Positions 1 through 5,237 of a DNA stretch of 6,864 bases are shown in pieces (positions within the stretch are counted from its first letter, which is position 1; the number at the start of each line of letters is the position of its first letter). Both the position numbers and the translations under genes were made by a program. The stretch comes from an uncultured Treponema sp. (GTDB taxonomy: Bacteria > Spirochaetota > Spirochaetia > Treponematales > Treponemataceae). Under the pieces are notes generated by a model, which was given only the letters and a program-made list of their open reading frames with translations, was not told where the DNA came from and did not search any database. Where the stretch lies: positions 1-6,864 of the forward strand of contig NZ_CALHGC010000392.1 of the NCBI RefSeq assembly GCF_938029485.1. The letters run 5' to 3'.

Positions 1-1
1 T

Positions 2-736
2 ATTCCTATCGGCTTGCTGATTGCTGCTATAGCCGGCATCCTCTTTTCGCTGCTGCATGCCTTTGCATCGATTACGCTGAAGGCGGATCAAGTTATCAGC
101 GGTACTGCCATCAATATGCTCGCCGCCGCGTTGACCATCTATATGGCTCGCACCATAACAGGTTCGGGGAATGTGCGTGTTGCAGGTATTATTAGGCAGG
201 ATATCCCCGGACTTTCAAAAATCCCCGTATTGGGTCCGCTTTTCTTTTCGCAAGTGTATTGGAGTACATGGCTGGTATTGGTAATCCTTCTTTTGTCGTG
301 GATACTGCTGTATAAGACCTCATTCGGTTTGCGGCTGCGTGCCTGCGGCGAGCATCCGTCCGCCGTTGCGAGCGCTGGTATCAACGTACACCGGATGCGC
401 TACTTTGCGGTATGCGCGAGCGGTGCGCTTTCCGCATTAGGCGGCGCCATAATCCTCGTAACCTATTCGGGAGAGTTTAACGGCAGCGTAGACGGTCTCG
501 GCTTTTTGGCCATTGCAGCTTTGATCTTCGGCCAATGGAAGCCGTTCGGAATCCTCGGCGCAACCTTCTTCTTCGGCTTTGCCCGTACCGTCGCGAACGT
601 TTCGCAGGTTATCCCCGCTTTAAGCGGCATACCCCCTGTATGGCTCAAGATATTCCCCTACCTCGTTACGCTGATAGCTCTCGTGCTGTTCAGTAAGAAC
701 TCCGCCGCACCTAAAGCAAACGGCGAACCCTATTAA
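2..736 (+). CDS. BMP-type (nucleoside/simple-sugar) ABC transporter permease, 3' part
   Basis: Inner-membrane permease of the family that pairs with BMP (basic membrane lipoprotein) binding proteins and imports nucleosides or related small molecules. The frame is open to the left edge: codons before the TTG at 14 read I-P-I-G, so the gene starts upstream and 14 is not its start. Family hallmarks are visible. QVISGTAINMLA lies near 85-120 (compare QVVSGxAINLLA). The cytoplasmic coupling loop FGLRLRACGEHPSAVASAGI is at about 323-382, followed by the GALSALGG helix near 425-445. GLGFLAIAALIFGQWKPFGI is at 494-553. The rest is hydrophobic helices, ending at TAA 734-736. Partner ATPase, second permease and lipoprotein genes would be expected upstream, outside the window. 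This is the last gene of its unit, since a strong terminator follows 14 bp later. The family call is firm; the substrate is not determined by the sequence. Confidence 0.88.
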   Translation: MPIGLLIAAIAGILFSLLHAFASITLKADQVISGTAINMLAAALTIYMARTITGSGNVRVAGIIRQDIPGLSKIPVLGPLFFSQVYWSTWLVLVILLLSWILLYKTSFGLRLRACGEHPSAVASAGINVHRMRYFAVCASGALSALGGAIILVTYSGEFNGSVDGLGFLAIAALIFGQWKPFGILGATFFFGFARTVANVSQVIPALSGIPPVWLKIFPYLVTLIALVLFSKNSAAPKANGEPY

Positions 737-750
737 AAAATACTAACCTC

Positions 751-788
751 ATGCGTGAAATTTCAAAAGAATTTCACGCATTTTTTTT
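751..788 (+). terminator. Intrinsic terminator after the BMP-type permease gene
   Basis: A perfect 12-bp inverted repeat (ATGCGTGAAATT at 751-762, AATTTCACGCAT at 770-781) with a 7-base loop is followed directly by a run of eight T (781-788). It ends the permease transcript 14 bp after the stop codon. The ATG at 751 is simply part of the left stem arm. Confidence 0.93.
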
Positions 789-808
789 AACAAAAAGGGA
801 ACAGAAAT

Positions 809-937
809 ATGGATACAAAAGTATTTCTTACAATTTTTATTATCTTATGGATTGGACCGATAATAGCCGGCGTAATTGTCGCAAAAAAGAAAAACCGCCA
901 CCTCATTGGTTTTGGCTTGCCATTTGGCCGGGAATAG
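809..937 (+). CDS. Small single-helix membrane peptide (42 aa), possibly frameshifted
   Basis: An ATG at 809 preceded by AAGGGA (795-800), 8 bases upstream, opens a 42-codon frame ending at TAG 935-937. Residues 5-25 form one hydrophobic helix (VFLTIFIILWIGPIIAGVIV), followed by a basic AKKKNRH segment and GFGLPFGRE. This layout, a helix, a Lys-rich turn and then a Gly-rich segment, resembles tiny two-helix membrane peptides seen in many bacteria. The predicted peptide stops just where a second helix would begin. A shift into the frame used at 916-960 would continue it as AIWPGIGSWVFVE before TAA 958-960, giving about 50 residues. The gene may therefore be frameshifted, or the short form may be real. 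No promoter fits between the terminator at 751-788 and this start, so expression would depend on read-through. Function unknown; moderate doubt that it is translated. Confidence 0.45.
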   Translation: MDTKVFLTIFIILWIGPIIAGVIVAKKKNRHLIGFGLPFGRE

Positions 938-1037
938 GATCATGGGTTTTTGTGGAATAATTGCTTAGAGTAGTCGTTTCATGTGATATTGCTTAATGAA
1001 AAAGATTTTACAAATATGCATAATAGGAGTATCGATC

Positions 1038-1667
1038 ATGACTTTATTCTCTTGGTTTAACAGTAAAAATAAAGAAGAGGTATTTTGGACTTGGTTTACG
1101 AAAAATTCATCGCGATTGTTTCATTTTGAAAATGAACAAGAAGAAATATTTAATGAACTTGCTTTTCAGCTTGGAAAAATAAATCAAGATTTAACTTTTG
1201 AATTTGGTCCTATACAAAACGGTAAAAGAGAATTTATCATAAGTGCCGGTGGAATAAAAGCCGCATTTCCCGCGGTTGAAAAACTATACTCGGCAAAACC
1301 GGAGATCGCAGAATGGGAGTTTATTAAATTTCGGCCACGACGCGATACAATACATACAGTTCAATTCCATGAAAAGAAGATTGAGCCGGAAGAAATCAGA
1401 TTCCTTTTATTTAATGATGATGAAAAAGATAAAATAGGAATATTACTTTTCTTGAATGGATATAATGAATCCGAAAGCACAATTTATCATCAAATTGCAT
1501 ATCTATTTCTCGATCACATAATCGGTGAGTATGATGTTGAAACTTATATAGGTTCAATAGAGATACAAGGGTTTGACAGTAAATATTTCAATCAATCTAT
1601 TCAAATCGATAATCTTGCTATGATGTTTGATGGGGAGAAGATAAAATTACATCCCACCTCACCATAA
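1038..1667 (+). CDS. Uncharacterised AT-rich 209-aa protein
   Basis: I do not recognise a named function. The chosen start is ATG 1038, because AGGAG (1025-1029) sits 8 bases before it. An in-frame ATG at 996 lacks a ribosome-binding site, and the 14 residues it adds would only mimic a signal peptide. The protein then begins MTLFSWFNSKNKEEVFWTWF. It is soluble-looking and acidic, with aromatic-rich segments: FWTWFTKN near residue 16, DLTFEFGPIQNGKREFIISA near 51-70, EWEFIKFRPRR near 92-102, and QIAYLFLDHIIGEYDVETYI near 153-172. From memory this resembles a family of roughly 200-residue hypothetical proteins that share the N-terminal W/F segment and the LDHxxGEYD motif; I cannot name its domain. 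A weak promoter (TTGCTT 961-966, GATATT 985-990 after TG, 18-bp spacer) may precede it. A bulged 9-bp hairpin at 1701-1732 with no T run follows. Base composition is far more AT-rich than ackA, suggesting acquisition. Confidence 0.8.
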   Translation: MTLFSWFNSKNKEEVFWTWFTKNSSRLFHFENEQEEIFNELAFQLGKINQDLTFEFGPIQNGKREFIISAGGIKAAFPAVEKLYSAKPEIAEWEFIKFRPRRDTIHTVQFHEKKIEPEEIRFLLFNDDEKDKIGILLFLNGYNESESTIYHQIAYLFLDHIIGEYDVETYIGSIEIQGFDSKYFNQSIQIDNLAMMFDGEKIKLHPTSP

Positions 1668-1761
1668 GATTATATTCAGTATAGATTTTAAATACTCAAA
1701 CTAGATCTTTATCCTATCCATGAAAAGATTAGACCTATTTCTTTAGAATATATCTTCCTTT

Positions 1762-1790
1762 TTGACATTTCCCCGATTTCGCTATATACT
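1762..1790 (+). promoter_or_regulatory. Sigma-70 type promoter of ackA
   Basis: TTGACA (1762-1767) and TATACT (1785-1790) are separated by exactly 17 bp, an almost perfect housekeeping promoter. Transcription would begin near 1797, leaving an untranslated leader of about 78 bases before the ackA start at 1875. The leader could form a short hairpin (GATAGA 1805-1810 with TCTATC 1830-1835). I see no recognisable riboswitch. Confidence 0.82.
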
Positions 1791-1874
1791 GAAAAATCAT
1801 AGATGATAGAGGCTCTTAAAGGGAGAAAGTCTATCGGTATTCTACATTTATTATCAATAAATAGGAGTTTTTTC

Positions 1875-3224
1875 ATGGTTATTTTGACATTGAACTGCGG
1901 CAGTTCTTCGGTAAAGTATCAGGTGTATGATTGGGACAATCAAAGCGTTCTTGCATCGGGCGTTGTAGAGCGGGTAACACAGCCCGGCAGTGTTATTACC
2001 CACGAGGCAAAGGGGAAGGACAAGTATGTGTTGGAAAACCCCTGCCCCACTCACACCCATGCGGTTGAACTTATCATTAAAACATTGACCGATCCGTCCG
2101 TAGGCGTTATCACCGACATGAACGTTATCAAGGCAGTCGGGCACCGCGTAACCCACGGCGGAGATAAGTTTATTAAATCGGTTATCGTAACCCCCGAAAT
2201 CCTTAACACGTTCCGTGAAGTACAGGACTTAGGGCCGCTGCACAATCCCGCCAACATTATGGGTATTGAGGCTGCCCAAAAGGTACTGCCGAACGTACCG
2301 CACTGCGCGGTTATCGACACGGCATGGCACCAGACAATGCCCGAAACCAGCTTTATGTACGCTATTCCCCACGAATGGTACGAAAAATACTCCGCCCGCC
2401 GCTACGGCTTCCACGGCACCAGCTTTCTCTACACAGCAAAGCGCGCCGCCGTCATCCTCGGGAAAAAGCCGGAGGATACCAATATCGTCATTGCGCATAT
2501 CGGGAACGGCGCTTCAATGTGCTGTGTCAAGCAGGGCAAGTGCTTCGATACCTCGATGGGGCTGACCCCCTTGGAAGGCTTGGTCATGGGTACCCGCTCC
2601 GGCGACTGCGACCCTGCCCTCCCCTTCTATATTATGAGGAAAACCGGCATGACACCGGCGGAAATGGATACCGCCTTGAACAAGAAATCAGGCTTGCTCG
2701 GCGTTACCGGACAATATGTTGACCGCCGCGATGTTTCTAAGGCAATGGAAGAAGGCGATAAACGGGCACGACTCGCATTTAATATGGAAGTATATCGCTT
2801 GCAAAAATACTTCGGCGCTTATATTGCCGCGCTCGGCCAAAAACCGGATGCAATCGTCTTTACCGCCGGCGTCGGTGAATTCGGCTTTGACACACGGCTC
2901 GCCGTCTGCGAAGGCTTAACGCACCTCGGCATCAAAATCGATCCTAAAAAGAATGCGCTTGCCCGCACCCGTAACGCAGAAACCTGCATCAGCGCCGACG
3001 ATTCCCCGGTAAAGATATTCGTTATCCCCACCGACGAGGAACTCGTTATGACAGAAGACGCTTACGCTCTGATGCAGGGCACGTATGACGTGCACACCAA
3101 GTTTACGTATTCGTTCCAGTCGCCCAACTATGTCAACAAAGCCCGAGCAGAAAGCTTAAAGAAAGACCTGGAAAAGAAACCTGAACTTGCAAACATCGTA
3201 GTAAAGATTCCGGGCGCACGGTAA
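1875..3224 (+). CDS. ackA: Acetate kinase
   Basis: Cytoplasmic ATP:acetate phosphotransferase, interconverting acetyl phosphate + ADP and acetate + ATP. In fermenting treponemes this is a main ATP-yielding step, with phosphotransacetylase making acetyl phosphate. The start is ATG 1875 (AGGAG 1863-1867, 7 bases upstream), giving 449 residues; the open frame back to 1803 is leader. Signature 1 LNCGSSSVKY covers residues 6-15 (Asn7) and signature 2 HRVTHGG covers 90-96 (Arg91). Asp148 lies in IDTAWHQTMP, His180 in RRYGFHGTS, His208 in HIGNGAS (208-214) and Arg241 in GTRSGDCDP (239-247). Glu388 in TDEELVMTED fits the Mg-binding Glu384 of the Methanosarcina enzyme, so the catalytic set is complete. 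Two oddities are a C-terminal tail of about 45 residues (from ~403) beyond the usual ~400-residue enzyme, and GEF (334-336) where most homologues have GEN. Monocistronic: own promoter (1762-1790) and terminator (3227-3251). Much richer in GC than the gene upstream. Confidence 0.97.
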   Translation: MVILTLNCGSSSVKYQVYDWDNQSVLASGVVERVTQPGSVITHEAKGKDKYVLENPCPTHTHAVELIIKTLTDPSVGVITDMNVIKAVGHRVTHGGDKFIKSVIVTPEILNTFREVQDLGPLHNPANIMGIEAAQKVLPNVPHCAVIDTAWHQTMPETSFMYAIPHEWYEKYSARRYGFHGTSFLYTAKRAAVILGKKPEDTNIVIAHIGNGASMCCVKQGKCFDTSMGLTPLEGLVMGTRSGDCDPALPFYIMRKTGMTPAEMDTALNKKSGLLGVTGQYVDRRDVSKAMEEGDKRARLAFNMEVYRLQKYFGAYIAALGQKPDAIVFTAGVGEFGFDTRLAVCEGLTHLGIKIDPKKNALARTRNAETCISADDSPVKIFVIPTDEELVMTEDAYALMQGTYDVHTKFTYSFQSPNYVNKARAESLKKDLEKKPELANIVVKIPGAR

Positions 3225-3226
3225 AC

Positions 3227-3251
3227 ATGGACATCCTTGTCCATTGTTTTT
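3227..3251 (+). terminator. Intrinsic terminator of ackA
   Basis: ATGGACA (3227-3233) pairs with TGTCCAT (3238-3244) across the 4-base loop TCCT. One unpaired base is followed by further AAC/GTT pairing (3224-3226 with 3246-3248), and the sequence runs into TTTTT (3247-3251). It begins 3 bases after the ackA stop. The stem is short, so termination may be partial. Confidence 0.72.
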
Positions 3252-3342
3252 GACATACATCCGTGCATGTCGGGAGTTGAAGTTCCGCCTGATGCGTTTA
3301 TCCTCGGCCGGACGAAAGGCTTACAGCTGATGTGAGGTCGTC

Positions 3343-3382
3343 GGGCATCTCTAAAAAGCTAACCGAGTTTTTAGAGATGCCC
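3343..3382. repeat. Perfect 15-bp inverted repeat in the ackA-lipoprotein gap
   Basis: GGGCATCTCTAAAAA (3343-3357) is exactly complementary to TTTTTAGAGATGCCC (3368-3382), with a 10-base loop GCTAACCGAG. No T run follows on the right, but the T5 and A5 lie inside the stem, so it could act on either strand. It lies about 90 bp past the ackA terminator and about 130 bp before the next promoter, which suggests a dispersed intergenic palindrome rather than the ackA terminator. The rest of 3252-3512 shows no gene. It holds a weak hairpin GACATACA/TGCATGTC (3252-3271, one mismatch) and a 20-bp imperfect tandem duplication at 3461-3500 (CCATAGTTC / CCAAGGTTC). Confidence 0.75.
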
Positions 3383-3512
3383 ATAAACTTTATATCTCGT
3401 CTAGGATTGCGTACAGATACCCGCATCAGGCCATGTTTTTTCCCTCACTCCCCTTGTCTGCAACCATAGTTCTTTTTACATAACCAAGGTTCTTTTTTAT
3501 TGAAATCGCTTT

Positions 3513-3541
3513 TTGTTATAGAAGATTTTTGATATTATATT
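3513..3541 (+). promoter_or_regulatory. Probable promoter of the lipoprotein gene
   Basis: TTGTTA (3513-3518) and TATATT (3536-3541) are separated by 17 bp, in very AT-rich sequence. A start near 3548 would give a leader of about 70 bases that contains the hairpin at 3555-3592. An alternative -35 is TTGAAA at 3500-3505, but no good -10 fits its spacing. Confidence 0.55.
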
Positions 3542-3554
3542 TTAATTTCCGCTT

Positions 3555-3592
3555 CGTTGTCGAGCAGTGTGCATACTGAGTACTGCTCAACG
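3555..3592 (+). promoter_or_regulatory. Leader hairpin upstream of the lipoprotein ribosome-binding site
   Basis: CGTT (3555-3558) pairs with AACG (3589-3592), and GAGCAGT (3562-3568) pairs with ACTGCTC (3582-3588), with a 3-base bulge on the left and a 13-base loop. The structure ends 13 bases before the strong ribosome-binding site AGGAGG (3606-3611). There is no T run, so it is not a terminator. Possible roles are transcript stability or operator binding; neither is shown by the sequence. Confidence 0.45.
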
Positions 3593-3618
3593 CATCCAAA
3601 TCTTTAGGAGGATATATT

Positions 3619-4767
3619 ATGGATAAAAATGGAAGGACGAACCTGTTTTTAGGCTGGGCAGCGGTGCTGATGCTTGCCGCATCGGTTTTATTTACCGCCT
3701 GCCCCAATGCAAATGCAACAAAGACACCGGAGTCGCCCACACCGAAGCCTAAGTACACACCCGTCGCCTACGACAAACTTGCAGAATACCTTGCGAACAC
3801 TGCTTCAGATACAGCGTTAAGCAAAATCGAAGTAACAGGGCTTAAACCGGAGCATTTAATAGGGGATGATTCCGACGAACAAGACCCTAAACCGAGTCCG
3901 CTCGGAGCAATCCTGCAAGCCCACCCGACTAAAAAAGTTGCACTCAAATTAGGCGGAAGCGTATCAGCTCTTATGAATATGCCCCTCTGCTTTTACAACT
4001 GCACAAGCCTTGTAGGAGTAGCGGCAATACCGAAAGGTGTCAAGGATATGACCGACTGCTTTGACTCATGCAAAAGCCTTACGCAGGCGCCGGTAATACC
4101 GAAAGGCGTTACGAAGATGAGCGGCTGCTTTCGGGACTGTACAAGCCTTACGCAAGCGCCGGTAATACCGGAAGGCGTTGAGAATATGCAAAGTTGCTTT
4201 TCCTCATGCAAAAGCCTTACGCAGGCGCCGGCAATACCGGAAGGCGTCAAAGATATGAGCTACTGCTTTCGAAACTGTACAACTCTTACAAAGGCTCCGG
4301 CATCAATACCGGCAAGCGTTCAAAATATGAGTCAATGCTTTGAAAACTGCACAAGTCTTACAGAGGCTCCGGCATCAATACCGGAAAGCGTTCAAAATAT
4401 GAGTCAATGCTTTAAAAAATGCACAAGTCTTACGCAGGGACCGGCAATATCGGAAGGCGTTAAGGACATGAAAGGCTGCTTTCGGGACTGCATAAGTCTT
4501 ACAGAGGTTCCGGCAATACCGGCAAGCGTTACGGAGATGTCAAGCTGCTTTTTCAACTGTAAAGCTCTTACCTCCGTTACGCTTAAATGCAATTATGTTG
4601 CCGATAAGTTTGGCGTTGCATTCAAGAACTGCATTGCCCTCGGCGAAAAGAGCATAAAAGTACCGCAAGCGTATTACGGCAACTACACTACAGCTGACGC
4701 GCTTAATAGTATGGCTGTTCCCGGTGCCAACGATGATGCAAAAAAGGCAAAGTTTGAAGGGGTTTAA
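3619..4767 (+). CDS. Surface lipoprotein with Cys-rich BspA/TpLRR-like repeats
   Basis: Predicted secreted lipoprotein of 382 residues. Start ATG 3619 follows AGGAGG (3606-3611) by 7 bases. The N-terminus is a lipoprotein signal: a hydrophobic core (9-25), then LFTAC with the lipidated Cys28, in the relaxed spirochaete style. A Pro/Thr-rich linker (32-48) leads to a 50-115 region (KYTPVAYDKLAEYLANTA...) of the kind that precedes repeats in treponemal BspA-like proteins. Residues 124-338 carry repeats of 23 or 24 residues with the pattern LTxAPxIPxGVxxMxxCFxxCxS. CFxxC occurs nine times (Cys124, 147, 170, 193, 216, 240, 264, 287, 310), and a tenth unit reads AFKNC (334-338), the usual LRR_5 form. 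The tail (347-382) is KVPQAYYGNYTTADALNSMAV-like. Such LRR proteins commonly mediate attachment to host matrix or to other bacteria; that role is inferred here. Own promoter and leader; no terminator seen after it. Confidence 0.88.
   Translation: MDKNGRTNLFLGWAAVLMLAASVLFTACPNANATKTPESPTPKPKYTPVAYDKLAEYLANTASDTALSKIEVTGLKPEHLIGDDSDEQDPKPSPLGAILQAHPTKKVALKLGGSVSALMNMPLCFYNCTSLVGVAAIPKGVKDMTDCFDSCKSLTQAPVIPKGVTKMSGCFRDCTSLTQAPVIPEGVENMQSCFSSCKSLTQAPAIPEGVKDMSYCFRNCTTLTKAPASIPASVQNMSQCFENCTSLTEAPASIPESVQNMSQCFKKCTSLTQGPAISEGVKDMKGCFRDCISLTEVPAIPASVTEMSSCFFNCKALTSVTLKCNYVADKFGVAFKNCIALGEKSIKVPQAYYGNYTTADALNSMAVPGANDDAKKAKFEGV
3988..4632 (+). repeat. In-frame tandem repeat array (69/72-nt units) in the lipoprotein gene
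   Basis: Ten units encode the leucine-rich-type repeats. Spacing between the repeated CF codons is 69 nt for six intervals and 72 nt for three (the 5th, 6th and last). The two neighbouring 72-nt units 4293-4364 and 4365-4436 differ at only 5 of 72 positions by eye, indicating a recent duplication. The other units are more diverged, mostly sharing AGCCTTACGCAGGCGCCGG-like and AATACCGGAAGGCGT-like blocks. All units keep the reading frame, so gain or loss of units by recombination or slippage would change protein length without breaking it. Confidence 0.88.
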
Positions 4768-4781
4768 TTCATACCTTTAAT

Positions 4782-4827
4782 TTGTAATGGGTAATTGATA
4801 ATTGAACAATTCGATTACCCATTACAA
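4782..4827. repeat. Palindromic repeat at the higB break point
   Basis: TTGTAATGGGTAAT (4782-4795) is exactly complementary to ATTACCCATTACAA (4814-4827). The 18-base loop itself holds AATT/AATT around GAAC. It lies 14 bp after the lipoprotein stop and ends a few bases before recognisable higB sequence. No T run follows, so it is not a classic terminator. It may be a short dispersed palindrome (a MITE-like or REP-like unit) that marks the junction. It also contains a TACAAT box (4823-4828) with TTGAAC 15 bp upstream (4802-4807), a weak possible promoter for higA. Confidence 0.65.
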
Positions 4828-4831
4828 TTGG

Positions 4832-4936
4832 AATTTAGACGGATTTTATTCAATCAGAATAAATGATCAATGGAGAATTGTATTTAAGTTTGAAAATGGA
4901 GGTGCAGAAAATGTTAGAATCACAGATTATCACTGA
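4832..4936 (+). pseudogene. higB: HigB toxin gene remnant (C-terminal ~34 codons)
   Basis: In the frame of the TTA at 4835, the sequence reads NLDGFYSIRINDQWRIVF, then KFENGGAENVRITDYH, and stops at TGA 4934-4936. FYSIRINDQWRI and the closing V-x-I-x-DYH are the C-terminal hallmarks of HigB/RelE-type mRNA-cleaving toxins, which are usually 90-100 residues long. The N-terminal two thirds are missing. Upstream the frame enters the palindromic repeat and closes at TAA 4799-4801, with no ATG or ribosome-binding site that could start a toxin. The catalytic fold therefore cannot be complete. The 3' end overlaps the start of higA by 26 bp, the normal order toxin then antitoxin. Loss of the 5' part by deletion or by insertion at 4782-4830 is inferred. 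Confidence 0.85.
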
Positions 4937-5234
4937 TGAAGATGAAAAATTACCCAATATTCATCCAGGGGAAATTCTTAAAGAAGATTTTTTAGATGCG
5001 ATGAACATTTCTGCATATCGTCTGGCAAAAGAAATCAATGTTCCTGAAACAAGAATCTCAGAAATAATTCACGGAAAGCGTTCAATTACTGCGGATACGG
5101 CAATCAGATTTTCAAAATTCTTTGGGACTACAGCAGAATTCTGGCTCAATCTTCAGAATCTTTATGATTTAGAAGAAGAAAACAATAATCATTCCCTAGA
5201 ATTTGGGACAATAAAAACATATACATATGCATAG
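4911..5234 (+). CDS. higA: HigA-family antitoxin (XRE-type DNA-binding protein)
   Basis: Antitoxin and autorepressor of a HigBA module: it binds the HigB toxin and the operon operator. The chosen start is ATG 4911, with GGAGG (4898-4902) 8 bases before it, giving 107 residues. The in-frame ATGs at 4863 and 4896 lie inside the higB relic, and the latter overlaps the ribosome-binding site. LPNIHPGEILKEDFL (14-28) is the typical HigA opening. The helix-turn-helix lies at about 33-58 (ISAYRLAKEINVPETRISEI, then IHGKRS), followed by SITADTAIRFSKFFGTTAEFWLNLQNLYDL (58-86), the dimerisation part of this family. It appears intact, although its toxin partner is broken and the normal operon promoter upstream of higB is gone. 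Only weak promoter boxes in 4802-4828, or read-through from the lipoprotein gene, could express it. AT-rich, and followed 3 bp later by an attC-like site, so it is probably an integron cassette gene. Confidence 0.93.
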   Translation: MLESQIITDEDEKLPNIHPGEILKEDFLDAMNISAYRLAKEINVPETRISEIIHGKRSITADTAIRFSKFFGTTAEFWLNLQNLYDLEEENNNHSLEFGTIKTYTYA

Positions 5235-5237
5235 ATC

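Noticed and set aside
751..960. A 69-codon frame starting at 751
   Set aside because: Its start codon and first codons are the terminator stem. There is no ribosome-binding site, and the better-supported small frame begins at 809 in another phase.
996..1037. Earlier start for the 209-aa protein that would give it a signal-peptide-like N-terminus
   Set aside because: No ribosome-binding site precedes ATG 996, while AGGAG at 1025-1029 is ideally placed for ATG 1038. The hydrophobic look comes from the AT-rich leader.
1701..1740. Possible attC or terminator downstream of the 209-aa gene (ATTAGAC at 1728-1734 matches the R'' heptamer in reverse)
   Set aside because: No matching R' heptamer or L-box pairing lies at the required distance, and the bulged 9-bp stem has no T run.
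1803..1874. In-frame upstream extension of ackA from an ATG at 1803
   Set aside because: It lies only a few bases after the predicted transcription start, has no ribosome-binding site, and would add 24 residues before the conserved N-terminal VILTLNCGSSS. ATG 1875 has a well-spaced AGGAG.
3993..4592. Minus-strand open frames across the lipoprotein repeats (3993-4250 and 4404-4592)
   Set aside because: They mirror the tandem repeat on the opposite strand, have no upstream signals, and their apparent repeat pattern is simply that of the coding strand.
4782..4827. The palindrome after the lipoprotein gene as a second attC site
   Set aside because: No GTTRRRY/RYYYAAC pair flanks it, there is no extrahelical base or spacer pattern, and the stem is one uninterrupted perfect arm.
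4768..4911. Start of higA at ATG 4863 or 4896
   Set aside because: Codons between 4863 and 4910 are higB coding sequence in another frame, and the ATG at 4896 overlaps the GGAGG that serves ATG 4911.
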